64,000 nucleotides of DNA from Sphaerospermopsis torques-reginae ITEP-024 (GTDB lineage: Bacteria > Cyanobacteriota > Cyanobacteriia > Cyanobacteriales > Nostocaceae), in assembly GCF_019598945.1 (NCBI RefSeq), contig NZ_CP080598.1:4588001-4652000 (forward strand). The letters are read 5' to 3'. Below are positions 29,048-38,022 of the stretch, one piece after another; positions within the stretch are counted from its first letter, which is position 1, and every line of letters starts with the position of its first letter. The position numbers were made by a program, and so were the translations under genes. Below the pieces are notes generated by a model. The model ran no database searches. It was not told the DNA's origin and worked only from the letters and a program-made list of their open reading frames with translations.

Positions 29048-30358
29048 ATGAATCAAGTTATCAAATCAGAACAAAAGCAAGTAACCAGATTATTTTCTCA
29101 CTTGGAATTTGATGGTAATAAATTAAATCATCAACCAGGTAGCGTTTTAGGAAGCACTGCTTTGATAGCTGGAACTACTGTTGGTGCTGGTATTCTTGCC
29201 CTACCTGCGGTAACTTTACCATCGGGTATTTTACCATCTACAATTGTCATTATTGTAGTTTGGTTATACACCTTATTTTCTGGTTTATTAATTGCTGAAG
29301 TAACCTTAAATGTTATGGGTGCAGAAGGCATGAATAGCATAGGTTTTTTGGCAACTGTAGAAAAGACATTGGGAAAAACAGGAGCGAGAATTGCTGGTGG
29401 TGCATATTTGTTTAAGCATTACGCTCTTTTAGTGGCGTATATCAGCAAAGGTGGAGATATTTTATTATCGACATTAACTAAAATAGTTGGTTTAGAAAAT
29501 ACCTTACCTACCTGGATAGGAACAACAACTTTTACATTGTTATTTGGTGGCATTCTCTATTTAGGAAAAGAAAGATTTATTCAGAAATTAAACAGCGCCT
29601 TTGTGGCAATTCTTATTACTTCTTTTCTAGGATTATTACTGTTAGGTTCAGGACAAGTAAAAAGCTCACAATTTCTCTTTCAAAATTGGCAAGCTGTCGG
29701 TGGTGCAGTTTCTGTTATTTGTGTAGCTCTTTTTTATCATAACGTTGTGCCTGTAGTGGTGACACAACTAGAAGGCGATATCGCCAAAATCAGAAAATCA
29801 ATTATTATCGGTTCTGGCATTCCTTTGATTATGTTTTTGGCTTGGAATGCTGTGATTTTAGGCAGTATTAGTCCTGATATTCTCCAGAATAATTCACAAA
29901 GTTGCAGTGTTTTTGACCCTTTACAAATTTTGCGATCAGGTGGAGCAGGAGAAGTTTTAGGATTAGTTTTAACTGTTTTTTCAGAGTTGGCAATTATTAC
30001 CTCTTTTATCGGTTTTGTTTACGGTTTAGTCGATTTCTTTCAAGACATTTCTCGGATCACAAAAAATCAAATTTCTCGGTTTCCTATTTTCTCACTTGTT
30101 CTATTTCCACCCATGAGTTTAGGAACAATAAACCCCAGTATCTTTTTTACTGCTCTAGATTATACGGGAATATTTAGTGTTTCGATTTTAGGGGGAATTA
30201 TTCCGGCAATTATGAGTTGGCAACAACGAGAAAAACAAAAATTAACAAACGGTATTTATCAATCATTGATACCAGGTGGCAAAATTACATTAATTATGAT
30301 GATTACAGTTGCATTAGCCCTGATATGCAAACGAATTTTCTCAATTTATGCCAATTAA
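29048..30358 (+). CDS. Aromatic amino-acid permease (HAAAP/TyrP-Mtr family)
   Basis: The 436-residue protein has a ~30-residue soluble N-terminus and then about 11 membrane segments. The first contains GTTVGAGILALPAVT, the signature of this amino-acid/proton symporter family. Other family features are GAEGMNSIGFLATVEKTLGK and the FYHNVVPVVVTQLEGD loop. It would import tryptophan or tyrosine across the inner membrane; which one cannot be read. The ATG at 29048 is the first of the frame. It stands alone on its strand. Confidence 0.85.
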   Translation: MNQVIKSEQKQVTRLFSHLEFDGNKLNHQPGSVLGSTALIAGTTVGAGILALPAVTLPSGILPSTIVIIVVWLYTLFSGLLIAEVTLNVMGAEGMNSIGFLATVEKTLGKTGARIAGGAYLFKHYALLVAYISKGGDILLSTLTKIVGLENTLPTWIGTTTFTLLFGGILYLGKERFIQKLNSAFVAILITSFLGLLLLGSGQVKSSQFLFQNWQAVGGAVSVICVALFYHNVVPVVVTQLEGDIAKIRKSIIIGSGIPLIMFLAWNAVILGSISPDILQNNSQSCSVFDPLQILRSGGAGEVLGLVLTVFSELAIITSFIGFVYGLVDFFQDISRITKNQISRFPIFSLVLFPPMSLGTINPSIFFTALDYTGIFSVSILGGIIPAIMSWQQREKQKLTNGIYQSLIPGGKITLIMMITVALALICKRIFSIYAN

Positions 30359-30369
30359 ATATCAATTTC

Positions 30370-30535
30370 AATACAGCACTTTACTTTGTAATGAGGTACA
30401 CCATTGGCGGGCAAGACTTGTACTGAGCGGTTAGTGAGCGCAGTCGAACTATGTCGAAGTATGCCCACCCCACAATATTGTTTTTATTTATTTGATTTAT
30501 TTGATTTATTTGATTTTATTTATTTGATTTAATGT
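30370..30535. repeat. Hairpin repeat with nested insertion, followed by TTTGATTTAT tandem repeat
   Basis: The outer sequence (ATACAGCACTTT..., GGCGGGCAAGA / TGCCCACCCCACAA) matches 6978-7040. The loop here is interrupted by about 43 bp (30415-30458) resembling the repeat at 14153-14236. From 30481 there are four to five TTTATTTGAT units. The remaining 30536-30672 has ATTATCAATTG repeats and no gene. Confidence 0.65.
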
Positions 30536-30672
30536 ATTCACAAAAAAACACATTACACGCAAATTATCAATTGTCAATTATCAATTATCAATTAATTAAA
30601 TCTCTCTTTTGATAGACTTAATGAGTAGATAAAATTACTAATCTATAGATGGAAATTTTCATGGAATAAACT

Positions 30673-30945
30673 ATGAATATTATTGCTTGGATAATTCTGG
30701 GTCTGATCGCCGGAGCTATCGCTAAAGCTATTTATCCTGGTAGTCAAGGTGGCGGAATTTTAGTCACAATGGTATTAGGAATTGTTGGTGCTTTAATTGG
30801 TGGAACTTTAGTCACTTTGTTAGAAACAGGAAGATTACAATTTACAGCCGCAACTTTGAGCATACCTGGTATAATTGTGGCTATTATTGGGGCAATGATA
30901 GCCATTTTTATTTGGGGCTTGTTGACTGGACGTACCAGTCATTAA
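30673..30945 (+). CDS. GlsB/YeaQ/YmgE-family small stress membrane protein
   Basis: The 90-residue protein has three membrane segments and the family glycine motifs (IAWIILGLIAGAIAKAI, GGGILVTMVLGIVGALIGG). Members are small inner-membrane proteins induced by stress, formerly called transglycosylase-associated; the activity is unproven. It converges with the YflT/ChaB-like gene and opens a run of stress-related genes (30.7-33.1 kb). Confidence 0.85.
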   Translation: MNIIAWIILGLIAGAIAKAIYPGSQGGGILVTMVLGIVGALIGGTLVTLLETGRLQFTAATLSIPGIIVAIIGAMIAIFIWGLLTGRTSH

Positions 30946-31019
30946 TGGATTAATTAAGATGTTTAATACCTAGAGCCAAGATATTACCAGATAAAAGTAA
31001 ATAAACTTTAGTCAACTAT

Positions 31020-31048
31020 AAAAAGGTAATGAGTTTTACCCCATTACC
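31020..31048 (-). terminator. Rho-independent terminator of the YflT/ChaB-like gene
   Basis: Reverse strand: stem GGTAATG / CATTACC with a 10-base loop followed by TTTTTAT, 28 bases past the stop codon at 31076. Confidence 0.75.
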
Positions 31049-31075
31049 TATTACTTGTTATGGAAATATAAGAAC

Positions 31076-31843
31076 TTAAACAACAACTTTCTGTTTTGAC
31101 CACACACCATTTTCATCTTCATCAAATTGTTGATGAACTGCATCCCAAGCAGATTGTTCAGCGGTAAATTCATCGTTGGTTTCATCAAGTACGACGTTAT
31201 AGTGCTGAATGAACAATTGTTGTGCTTCTGCTGATAAGTGAGCGCGAACTTCAGGAGATAAATCTTCTGGACTGTTACAAGGACCAGGACAAGGATGGGT
31301 GAGTGCTTTACCAATGGTGTGCATTTCTTCACCACCAGAACTTTCTAATATTAATTGAAATTCACCGCTGCGATCGCTCGGAATTTCTACCATTAATAAA
31401 AACTCTCCCGCTTGTAAACGAGTTTGATAAACCGCAGCTTTGTCTTCTGGCATTCCCATAGCCGTAAAAACCGATACCAAGCCCGCACCAGCACTACCAG
31501 CGATCGCACCACTCGCAGCACCCAGCAACACCGCACTAATAGGTCCTGCTGCTACAATTGGTCCGACAAAAGGAATAAACAATACTCCTACACCAGTAAG
31601 TAAGCTGAGGAAAGAACCAAACAAAGATCCAAAAATTGCCCCTGTTCTCAAACCTCCTAAAATCACATCACGCTTGGTAATAAAACCAGAAATTCGCGTT
31701 TCTGACTGGAAATTTCTCCCCATCACTGAAATATGATCTTTCGGTACACCTCTATTTAGTAAACGACGAATTACATCATCAATTTGCTTTTGTTCTTTAA
31801 ATACAGCCGAGATGGTACGCTCTGCTTGATATCCTTCTGGCAC
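31076..31843 (-). CDS. YflT-like stress protein with glycine-rich membrane segments and C-terminal ChaB domain
   Basis: Residues 1-60 resemble the general-stress YflT-type domain ([21 protein letters not shown]). Residues ~65-125 hold glycine/alanine-rich hydrophobic segments that may insert in a membrane. The last ~60 residues match ChaB ([36 protein letters not shown]). ChaB is known as a small regulator near cation antiporters; its role as a C-terminal domain is unknown. The start is GTG at 31843, supported by AGGAG 8 bases upstream. Dps lies upstream on the same strand, a probable shared stress regulon. Confidence 0.78.
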   Translation of the reverse strand: MPEGYQAERTISAVFKEQKQIDDVIRRLLNRGVPKDHISVMGRNFQSETRISGFITKRDVILGGLRTGAIFGSLFGSFLSLLTGVGVLFIPFVGPIVAAGPISAVLLGAASGAIAGSAGAGLVSVFTAMGMPEDKAAVYQTRLQAGEFLLMVEIPSDRSGEFQLILESSGGEEMHTIGKALTHPCPGPCNSPEDLSPEVRAHLSAEAQQLFIQHYNVVLDETNDEFTAEQSAWDAVHQQFDEDENGVWSKQKVVV

Positions 31844-31903
31844 TTGTTTACTCCTTTTAATTTATTTTCTCTTTATGTTGACAATTGTGTGGCAAATTCT
31901 CCA

Positions 31904-32449
31904 CTAAACACCCACCGGAACTTTAGTTTTTTCGGTTTGTTGTTTGACATTTGGTTCTAATGCTTGTCCTTCAATAAATGAACGTAACATCCAAGCCATT
32001 TCTTCATGTTTTTCCATCAAATCAGTTAAAAAGTCAGCCGAAACTTGATCATGAAATTCTTCACTACAACGATCTACATGATTTCTTAAATTACGAATAA
32101 TCTGCTCATGATCTTCCACTAATTGATTTACCATTCCTGTTGCTGTAGGAATTTCTCCGCTATGTTCTTTGAGAGTAGCAATTTTTAAAAAACCTGCCAT
32201 TGTACCACTGGGATAACCACCCAAGGTTCTAATTCTCTCTGCTATTTCATCAATATTTTCTGTAATTTCTTCATACTGTTCTTCCCAAAGTTCATGCAAT
32301 GTGCGGAACTGAGGACCCACAACATCCCAGTGATACTTTTTAGTTTTTACCACCAGAACATACGAATCTGCTAAATCTTGATTTAATAAATTCATCACAC
32401 CGCAACGTTGTTCTTCTGTTAATCCAATATTAATTGTATTCATGCTCAT
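31904..32449 (-). CDS. dps: Dps-family ferritin-like DNA/iron storage protein
   Basis: The 181-residue protein carries the Dps ferroxidase signature: His40 in KKYHWDVVGPQF, then LHELWEEQYEE and Asp67 in NIDEIAERI. The second helix pair is seen (VEDHEQIIRNLR, DLMEKHEEMAWMLR). Dodecameric Dps oxidises ferrous iron with peroxide, stores it and protects DNA. A ~20-residue C-terminal tail follows the last helix. The ATG at 32449 has AGG at suitable spacing. It precedes the YflT/ChaB-like gene on the same strand by 60 bp, so they may be co-transcribed. Confidence 0.92.
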   Translation of the reverse strand: MSMNTINIGLTEEQRCGVMNLLNQDLADSYVLVVKTKKYHWDVVGPQFRTLHELWEEQYEEITENIDEIAERIRTLGGYPSGTMAGFLKIATLKEHSGEIPTATGMVNQLVEDHEQIIRNLRNHVDRCSEEFHDQVSADFLTDLMEKHEEMAWMLRSFIEGQALEPNVKQQTEKTKVPVGV

Positions 32450-32764
32450 TATTTACCTGTGGACTATTCACTAATTACTTAATTTATAAGTTCTCAAAAT
32501 ATCGACATTAACCACATCAACCAAAAGTAAGATTATCAAGTAAACTGAGGATTTAATTAATATTATATATTTTTTATATAATATTATATATTTATTTTTT
32601 GAGGAATAGGTGGAATATTCATAAATAATAATCAGATCCCCTAATTCTTGTTTATCTAGTCAATCAGAATCTGGGATACGGGGATCTTATGTATTTTATT
32701 TAAAATTCGCCCACCAAACCAATTCAAAAACGAAAACTCATAATTATGAATTATGAATTATGAA
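32450..32764. other. AT-rich gap with TATAT run and GATCCCC palindrome
   Basis: A TTATATATTTTTTATATAA-like symmetric stretch is at 32562-32590. A degenerate GATCCCC...GGGGATC palindrome is at 32635-32688. No gene is seen. Confidence 0.4.
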
Positions 32765-33133
32765 TTATTTGTTTGTGCCTGTAATTTTTTCCAAAAAACC
32801 TTCTACTTCCTGTTCTACTGAAGTAGTCGCACTTTCGGTATTTTCAGGACGCTTCATTTTTTCAATATCTGCTGCTCCTTGAACCTCGTTAAGTCCTCTC
32901 CTAGTTTTTTCTTGAGATTCTTTCATTCCTATCGGTGGTTTTTTAGCAGCTTCATCAGTTTTGCGTTGAGTTTCTAATAATTGTGTCGTTCCTTCTGTTG
33001 GTTCACTTTGATAACTACTGATAGCTAAAGCAGGAAAAGCATTAAATAAAAATATGAAGGTACAAGCAAAAGCCACTACTATCAATCTCAATGCTAATTG
33101 CCATCTAGATTTAGCAAAATCAAGAATCTTCAT
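32765..33133 (-). CDS. Low-temperature-induced-type exported protein
   Basis: A 122-residue protein with a signal peptide (residues 1-38, ending ALAISS). A polar, probably disordered mature part contains KTDEAAKKPP, RRGLNEVQGAADIEKM and ENTESATTSVEQ. This pattern matches small cyanobacterial proteins annotated as low-temperature-induced; the molecular function is not known. The mature protein would be periplasmic or lumenal. It lies near Dps and other stress genes. Confidence 0.65.
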   Translation of the reverse strand: MKILDFAKSRWQLALRLIVVAFACTFIFLFNAFPALAISSYQSEPTEGTTQLLETQRKTDEAAKKPPIGMKESQEKTRRGLNEVQGAADIEKMKRPENTESATTSVEQEVEGFLEKITGTNK

Positions 33134-33437
33134 TTTGATATTATTCCACTCTATTTTCTTTCTGCTTTCAGATTAATTGGTTGTCAGAGCATTTTCATCA
33201 ATCTTCCGAGAGAATTAGGTTGAATTTTGAACTAAAAAGCTCATCAAAATCTATCTGGAGATAGAAAATATCACTTCCGCTAAACTATCAAACCCTGTAT
33301 TTATATATTCCATTACTTATATTTTAGAATTAAGGGTATGAATTGTATACCAAGGAAACCTCTACCCCAAATTGAGATTTTCTGTTAAAACTGTAAAAGT
33401 TCAAATTCCCATACTGTGAAATATATCACAGAAATCT
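33134..33437. other. Intergenic gap between divergent genes
   Basis: It holds the promoters of the divergent stress protein and deacetylase genes. I can see no repeat or RNA gene and cannot place promoter boxes with confidence. Confidence 0.4.
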
Positions 33438-34289
33438 ATGCTAAACCTTGTTAATTCTACTTCCACAAACAACCACAACAAAACAAGAAACATTATTTTT
33501 GTTTCCACAATAGCATTATTTCTAACTGCTTGTACCAGTAACCCAAATACACGACAATTAAAAACCAACAACGAAGCTTTGGGAGTTTCCATTGCTGAAA
33601 ATAAAGTAAATACAAAATCACAACCACCAGCACAAACCAAAAACCTGAATTTTACTGTACCTGCTAAATTTCAAGGTAAGACAGTTTATCAAGTCGAACC
33701 CAAAAATAACGAAAAAGTTATTGCGTTAACTATTGATGATGGTCCTTGGCCAAAAACCACAGAAGCAATGTTAGATATTTTTAAAGAACATGATGTCAAA
33801 GCCACATTTTTTTGGGTAGGAAGTTCTTTAAAAAATCATCCAGAAATCGCTAAACGAGTGGTAGCTGAAGGTCACGCCATTGGTAATCATACCTGGAATC
33901 ATTTATATAAAAGAATGAATCCAGCCACAGCTAAAAGTGAAATTGAAAAAACCAATGATTTAATCTATCAAACCACAGGGGTAAAAACATCTATATTTCG
34001 TCCCCCTGGAGGTTATTTAAATAATGGTTTAGCTGCTTATGCTAAAAGTCAAAATAAAGCCGTTGTCATGTGGTCTTTAACTTCTGCTGATACCGATACC
34101 CGTGCCAAATATCAAATATTTGTGAAAAATGTGGTCAAAGGTGCAAAACCAGGAGCTATTGTTTTAATGCACGATGGGGGAGGAAATCGAGAAAGAACTG
34201 TAAAAGCTTTACCAGAAATTATCACAGGATTGAAACAACAAGGTTATAGATTTGTCACAGTTCCCGAATTATTAGAAATGCAAAAATAA
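33438..34289 (+). CDS. Polysaccharide deacetylase (NodB domain) lipoprotein
   Basis: The signal sequence ends in the lipobox FLTAC (Cys32), so the protein is probably lipid-anchored. The NodB domain shows motif 1 TIDDGP (~98), motif 2 HTWNH (~150), motif 3 RPPGG, and the late motif IVLMHDG. These provide the metal-binding Asp-His-His triad and catalytic base of carbohydrate esterase family 4. It should remove acetyl groups from peptidoglycan or an extracellular polysaccharide. The ATG at 33438 gives the full lipoprotein signal. Confidence 0.9.
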   Translation: MLNLVNSTSTNNHNKTRNIIFVSTIALFLTACTSNPNTRQLKTNNEALGVSIAENKVNTKSQPPAQTKNLNFTVPAKFQGKTVYQVEPKNNEKVIALTIDDGPWPKTTEAMLDIFKEHDVKATFFWVGSSLKNHPEIAKRVVAEGHAIGNHTWNHLYKRMNPATAKSEIEKTNDLIYQTTGVKTSIFRPPGGYLNNGLAAYAKSQNKAVVMWSLTSADTDTRAKYQIFVKNVVKGAKPGAIVLMHDGGGNRERTVKALPEIITGLKQQGYRFVTVPELLEMQK

Positions 34290-34410
34290 GCAGGAGTCAG
34301 GAGTTATTGATTTTGGATTTTGGATTTTGGATTGTTTTTGTTAACTTCAATCTAAAATCTAAAATCTAAAATCTAAAATCTAAAATTTTACTCCCTATTC
34401 CCTGCCTGAT

Positions 34411-34800
34411 TTAATCACTGAAAACAGATGCACAAACTTGAGCTTCTTGCCAAAGTTGATGTAAAAAAAACTCGGTGCGATCGCTCATTGTCGTTACAAA
34501 CACACCCTCGACATCCTCAGCACCATAAGATAACCAAGAACCCCGCAAGGTGACTTCCAAATGCTCAGCATCACAGGTAGACAGAGCTATAATTTCACCG
34601 TCATTTCGTTGTGCTTCAGCCTTGAGCCTTTCTACTCCTGGTAAATCTACAGGTAGCAAAAAGGAAGCCGTGCTAGGTTCAAAATGTAGCGGTTGACCGA
34701 TTCGCAGCGCCCAAATCACTCTTTGCGCCACCCATTCTTCCAGTGACAGCGTGATACACTCTAAATAAAAGCTTCTTTCGGTATAATTTAATTTCAGCAT
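34411..34800 (-). CDS. Conserved hypothetical cyanobacterial protein
   Basis: A 129-residue soluble protein with no recognised motif. It is mixed alpha/beta in appearance: ERSFYLECITLSLEEWVAQRV, PLHFEPSTASFLLPVDLPGV and an acidic C-terminal half. It has the length and composition of a real gene, and the upstream region is free. TAAAATC heptamers and an AGGAGTC piece lie between its stop and the convergent deacetylase gene. Confidence 0.6.
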   Translation of the reverse strand: MLKLNYTERSFYLECITLSLEEWVAQRVIWALRIGQPLHFEPSTASFLLPVDLPGVERLKAEAQRNDGEIIALSTCDAEHLEVTLRGSWLSYGAEDVEGVFVTTMSDRTEFFLHQLWQEAQVCASVFSD

Positions 34801-34956
34801 TCCTTATGCTCTCCTGTTATTCCAGGTTTGCTTGCAAATCCGTCATTAGTCATTAGAGTATTCCAACTAAAAAAATGCCCAATTATCATTGCTTAGGTTT
34901 ACCCTTTCCACAGGGTAATGACAGCTTTTGGATCATTTATTGTTTGGAACACTCTT

Positions 34957-35117
34957 AGAGGATGTTTGAAAAGTTTTTAATGTATAAATAAACCCCTCTC
35001 CAAACCTCTCCCCGACGCGGGGAGAGGCTTTGAAACCCCCATTCCCTTGTAGGGAAGGGGGGAAGGGGGGTTAGGTTTCTAGAGATTATCGGTTTCATCT
35101 AATACTTTTCAAACACC
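34957..35117. mobile_element. MITE-like element, copy B (GTTTGAAAAG type)
   Basis: The ends GAGGATGTTTGAAAAGT and ACTTTTCAAACACCCTC are inverted repeats with TTA on either side. The core is the reverse complement of copy A (1252-1410), including AAACCCCTCTCCAAACC-like and GGGAAGGGGG blocks. No protein is encoded. The rest of 34801-35173 has CACCAAT repeats only. Confidence 0.7.
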
Positions 35118-35173
35118 CTCTTAGTCATTAGTCACCAATCACCAATCACCAATCACCAATCACCAATCACCAA

Positions 35174-35212
35174 TTAAAAACCCCCGCTTTACCTATATCG
35201 GCAGCGGGGGCT
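35174..35212 (-). terminator. Rho-independent terminator
   Basis: Reverse strand: AGCCCCCGCT...AGCGGGGG, an 8-bp GC-only stem with a 14-base loop, then TTTTTAATT. It is placed 50 bases after the stop of the small reverse-strand ORF at 35263. Confidence 0.75.
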
Positions 35213-35262
35213 AAAATTGACCTGATACTTTTCTGGTCTTATTCCGGTACAACATTTTCCCT

Positions 35263-35472
35263 CTACCTCCCGCTTGTTATCTCTAATAGTGGTTTAATAT
35301 TTAGCAGATCAAAGTTGATATATCTAAAATCATAATTACCCTCTGTGTTTTGCCTTGGATGCTGACTACCATCGGCTATAAATAAATACTCCACTCCCAC
35401 AGCAGCAATTTCCCAACTGGCCTGACAGTTGCTGGGATGGAAGGGACTGGAAATAGGGTAAATGAATTTCAC
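35263..35472 (-). CDS. Small hypothetical protein
   Basis: About 69 residues from a GTG at 35472 (MKFIYPISSPFHPSNCQASW...). A GAGGTG ribosome site lies 7 bases upstream. A GTG 12 bases further up is also in frame. The C-terminal half (GVEYLFIADGSQ, YDFRYINFDLLNIKPLLEI) looks like real protein. A strong terminator follows. No family is recognised. Confidence 0.4.
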   Translation of the reverse strand: MKFIYPISSPFHPSNCQASWEIAAVGVEYLFIADGSQHPRQNTEGNYDFRYINFDLLNIKPLLEITSGR

Positions 35473-35573
35473 AAAAAAATTCACCTCAAAAAAATTTTAT
35501 CTATTGAACATTCCTTTAAACATACTACACTTGTATTACTATCCTGTCCATATCTAAAAGGAGAAAAAATCAA

Positions 35574-35909
35574 ATGCATACCATCGCACGCACATCAACC
35601 ACCGACATGGAAGTTACCAGCATCCGTTTAGAACGCGAACTGAAAGATAAACTGAAAGAGATAGCAGGCAATCAAGGATATCAAGCTTTGATTAGAAATG
35701 TTCTCTGGAATTATGTGCAGCAAAAATCAGGTGAGTGGAAACCCCGATTTTCCCGTGCTGACATTCGAGCGAGTATACCCGCTACAGCCCAACAAGATGA
35801 ACGTTGTGTCCTCACAGGTAAGTTAATTGAAGCTCAACAGCCAATGTTATTAGGACTCACAAAGAATGGCGACATGGTTCCTCTAAGTGCTGAGAGTTTG
35901 GCTCTATAG
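35574..35909 (+). CDS. Conserved cyanobacterial protein, possible ribbon-helix-helix
   Basis: A 111-residue protein. Residues ~11-48 (MEVTSIRLERELKDKLKEIAG, YQALIRNVLWNYV) resemble a ribbon-helix-helix DNA-binding fold. The C-terminal half (ERCVLTGKLIEAQQPMLLGLTKNGDMVPLS) is unassigned. The ATG at 35574 has a clear AGGAG site 10 bases upstream. It may be a small regulator, which is inference. It is followed by the broken histidine kinase. Confidence 0.6.
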   Translation: MHTIARTSTTDMEVTSIRLERELKDKLKEIAGNQGYQALIRNVLWNYVQQKSGEWKPRFSRADIRASIPATAQQDERCVLTGKLIEAQQPMLLGLTKNGDMVPLSAESLAL

Positions 35910-36153
35910 CAAATTATAGTCCAGGTTGCTTACCAGTGATGATCATAGTGCTGGAACAAAGTTTGTATTGGTTAATTATCAAACATTAAGCAAGCCACAA
36001 CCACCAGGAGAAAGTATCGGAACTAGGCGAAGATACTTTCTCGTGCTTTACAGGGTACGAACAATCAAAGTTTACCCAAAGAGCCGTTAAAACTGCAAAT
36101 GGAAATCGAGAGTTTTGACCGCATTTTGCAAGAACTGTTAAACAACGTTAGTA

Positions 36154-36355
36154 CCGGCTTTCCGCACTTCAATATGTACTAGAGTAATACTTCAACTATT
36201 TTTACAAAAAATGTTGACATAATTCAATATTTAAACGTATAAACTACAGACCTTTGGCGATAGCGAAGCGCTGCTGCAAGCAGTTCGCTATTCAACGACC
36301 ATTAACCCCAATTGTTGTAGTCTTTGTATGTTACAAAACGAAGTGCGGAATGTGG
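36154..36355. mobile_element. 202-bp MITE inserted in the histidine kinase
   Basis: The inverted ends are CCGGCTTTCCGCACTTC and GAAGTGCGGAATGTGG. The element is flanked by the exact 7-bp direct repeat GTTAGTA (36147-36153 and 36356-36362). No open frame of interest lies inside. It is not related in sequence to the other MITEs in the window. Confidence 0.85.
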
Positions 36356-36717
36356 GTTAGTAAATACTCGGAGCGTGATACCAATGCCCATCTACAAGTA
36401 ACTCACAGAGTCGAACAAGAAGTTGATCAAGTTATTATCAAAGTGACTAATATAGGACGTGGCATCTCCCAAGAGGAAGCCGCCTATATCTTTGATAAGT
36501 TTCGTCGTGGCAAAGGACGTTGGACTCCTGGTACCGGTTTGGGATTGGCATTAGTCAAATCTCTAGTACAGCATTTACAGGGAGCGATCGCTGTTGAGCT
36601 TGTCCTAAGTTGACAATTTACTAAACAAACCTATACAAGTACATACAAAACTACAAGTATTTGAAGTATACATGGAATAAGTTGACTAAAAAATTAAGCA
36701 AAATGTGTCAGAATTAA

Positions 36718-37848
36718 ATGATAAAGTATAGTGTTGAAAATGGCTATCGCCACGCAAGCTATCAGCAAATGCTTTTATCCATCAAAACAAAACTCAAGTT
36801 AAACAAAACCCAGGAAATATTAATGGCTAAACACGCTGGTATAGCAAGGTTTACCTATAATTGGGGTTTAGCTACTTGGCAGGATTTGTATAAAGATGGA
36901 TTAAAGCCAAACAAATATATCCTCAAAAAATTCTTTAATAACCATGTAAAACCTGAATTGGCATGGATTAAAGAAAAAGGTATTTGTCAGAAAATCACTC
37001 AATACGCCTTTGATAGTTTAGGTGAATCTTTCCAGAGATTCTTTAAAGGACAGTCAAAATATCCCAACTTTAAAAAGAAAGGGAAAAATGATAGTTTTAC
37101 AATTGATAATGGTGGTCAACCAATTCCTGTAGGTGGTACATCAATAAAACTACCGACAATTGGATGGGTAAAAACTTATGAAGGATTACCTCACAGCACC
37201 TGTAAAAGTATTATTATTTCCAGGACTGCTGATAGTTGGTATATAGCCTTTTCTTATGAACAAGAATGTCAACCAACTATCAAAAACCATGCTGTTGTTG
37301 GTGTTGATTTAGGAGTCAAGGAACTAGCTACACTAAGCACTGGTGTTATATTTCCTAATCCTAAACACTATAAACAGAATCTAGCTAAACTACAAAGATT
37401 ATCCAAAGTCTATTGTAGAAAAGCTAAAGGTTCAAACAATAAGCATAAAGCTAAAATTAAACTAGCTAGACATCATGCGAGAATAGCAAACCTGAGAAAA
37501 GATACTCTTCACCAAATCACTACTTACTTATGCAAAAACCACGCCAAGATAGTAGTAGAAGATTTAAACGTCTCAGGGATGCTATCAAACCATAAATTAG
37601 CTCAAGCAGTAGCCGATTGTGGATTTTATGAGTTTAAGCGTCAGCTAGAATATAAATCTAAAAAATTTGGCTGTGAAATTATAATTGCTGATAGATTTTA
37701 TCCATCAAGCAAAACCTGTTCTCGCTGTGGACATAGAAAAGATAGTCTTTCTTTATCTGAAAGAATTTATCACTGCGAGAACTGTAGTTTTGAGATGGAT
37801 AGGGATCTGAATGCGGCAATCATGTTATCGCGTTTGGCTAAAGCGTGA
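36718..37848 (+). CDS. tnpB: TnpB RNA-guided nuclease (IS200/IS605 accessory protein)
   Basis: The 376-residue protein has the N-terminal helix-turn-helix/wedge region (KTKLKLNKTQEILMAKHAG), and a split RuvC nuclease with Asp197 (VVGVDLG), Glu281 (IVVEDLNV) and Asp363 (DRDLNAA). A zinc ribbon with Cys334/337 and Cys353/356 lies between the last two. All catalytic residues are present, so it is potentially active. TnpB proteins cut DNA guided by an omega-RNA from the element's right end, next to a TAM. The start could be 36718 or the in-frame ATG at 36769 (MLLSIKTKLKL), which fits the usual family start better. Confidence 0.92.
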   Translation: MIKYSVENGYRHASYQQMLLSIKTKLKLNKTQEILMAKHAGIARFTYNWGLATWQDLYKDGLKPNKYILKKFFNNHVKPELAWIKEKGICQKITQYAFDSLGESFQRFFKGQSKYPNFKKKGKNDSFTIDNGGQPIPVGGTSIKLPTIGWVKTYEGLPHSTCKSIIISRTADSWYIAFSYEQECQPTIKNHAVVGVDLGVKELATLSTGVIFPNPKHYKQNLAKLQRLSKVYCRKAKGSNNKHKAKIKLARHHARIANLRKDTLHQITTYLCKNHAKIVVEDLNVSGMLSNHKLAQAVADCGFYEFKRQLEYKSKKFGCEIIIADRFYPSSKTCSRCGHRKDSLSLSERIYHCENCSFEMDRDLNAAIMLSRLAKA

Positions 37849-37930
37849 AAGTCTACCGAGGGATAACTGCTCCCATGCTCCTGTTGAAGTAGAAAGTAAA
37901 GTCTAGCTTTGTCTAGGTTTTATATAGCAG
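37834..37930 (+). ncRNA. Candidate omega-RNA (reRNA) scaffold at the element right end
   Basis: The last bases of tnpB and the 80 bases after it are conserved (~90% by eye) in the deleted copy at 41851-41948, where tnpB is lost. It contains GTCTACCGAGGGATAACTG and TAAAGTCTAGCTTTGTCTAGG with a TCTAGCTTTGTCTAGG hairpin-like part. Conservation without the protein supports an RNA or end-recognition role. Guide sequence would follow position 37930. Confidence 0.55.
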
Positions 37931-38022
37931 AGTAACCCTATTGACAACTCTCAGTTGAGCGAAATTTGTTTTACCCTCACACTACCTCAGTTTTCCTCAG
38001 CAACTCATTCACATTATCAACA

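Larger units (their letters stand above)
36599..37930 (+). mobile_element. IS200/IS605-type element carrying only tnpB
   Basis: Boundaries come from comparison with the deleted copy at 41454-41948 and from frame restoration of the interrupted kinase. The left end is CTTGTCCTAAG, the right end is GGTTTTATATAGCAG. No target duplication is seen, as expected for this family. The element has no tnpA, so it would need a transposase in trans. The sequence just before both left ends shares TGAG, a candidate target/TAM motif. Confidence 0.8.

Noticed and set aside
36254-36613. 119-residue frame as a stand-alone kinase-like gene
   Set aside because: Its start is inside a MITE and its end inside the tnpB element; it is the middle part of the broken histidine kinase.
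37966-38022. TTG start of the SRPBCC gene
   Set aside because: The upstream codons are the end of the broken kinase in another frame; the GTG overlapping the kinase TGA is the better start.
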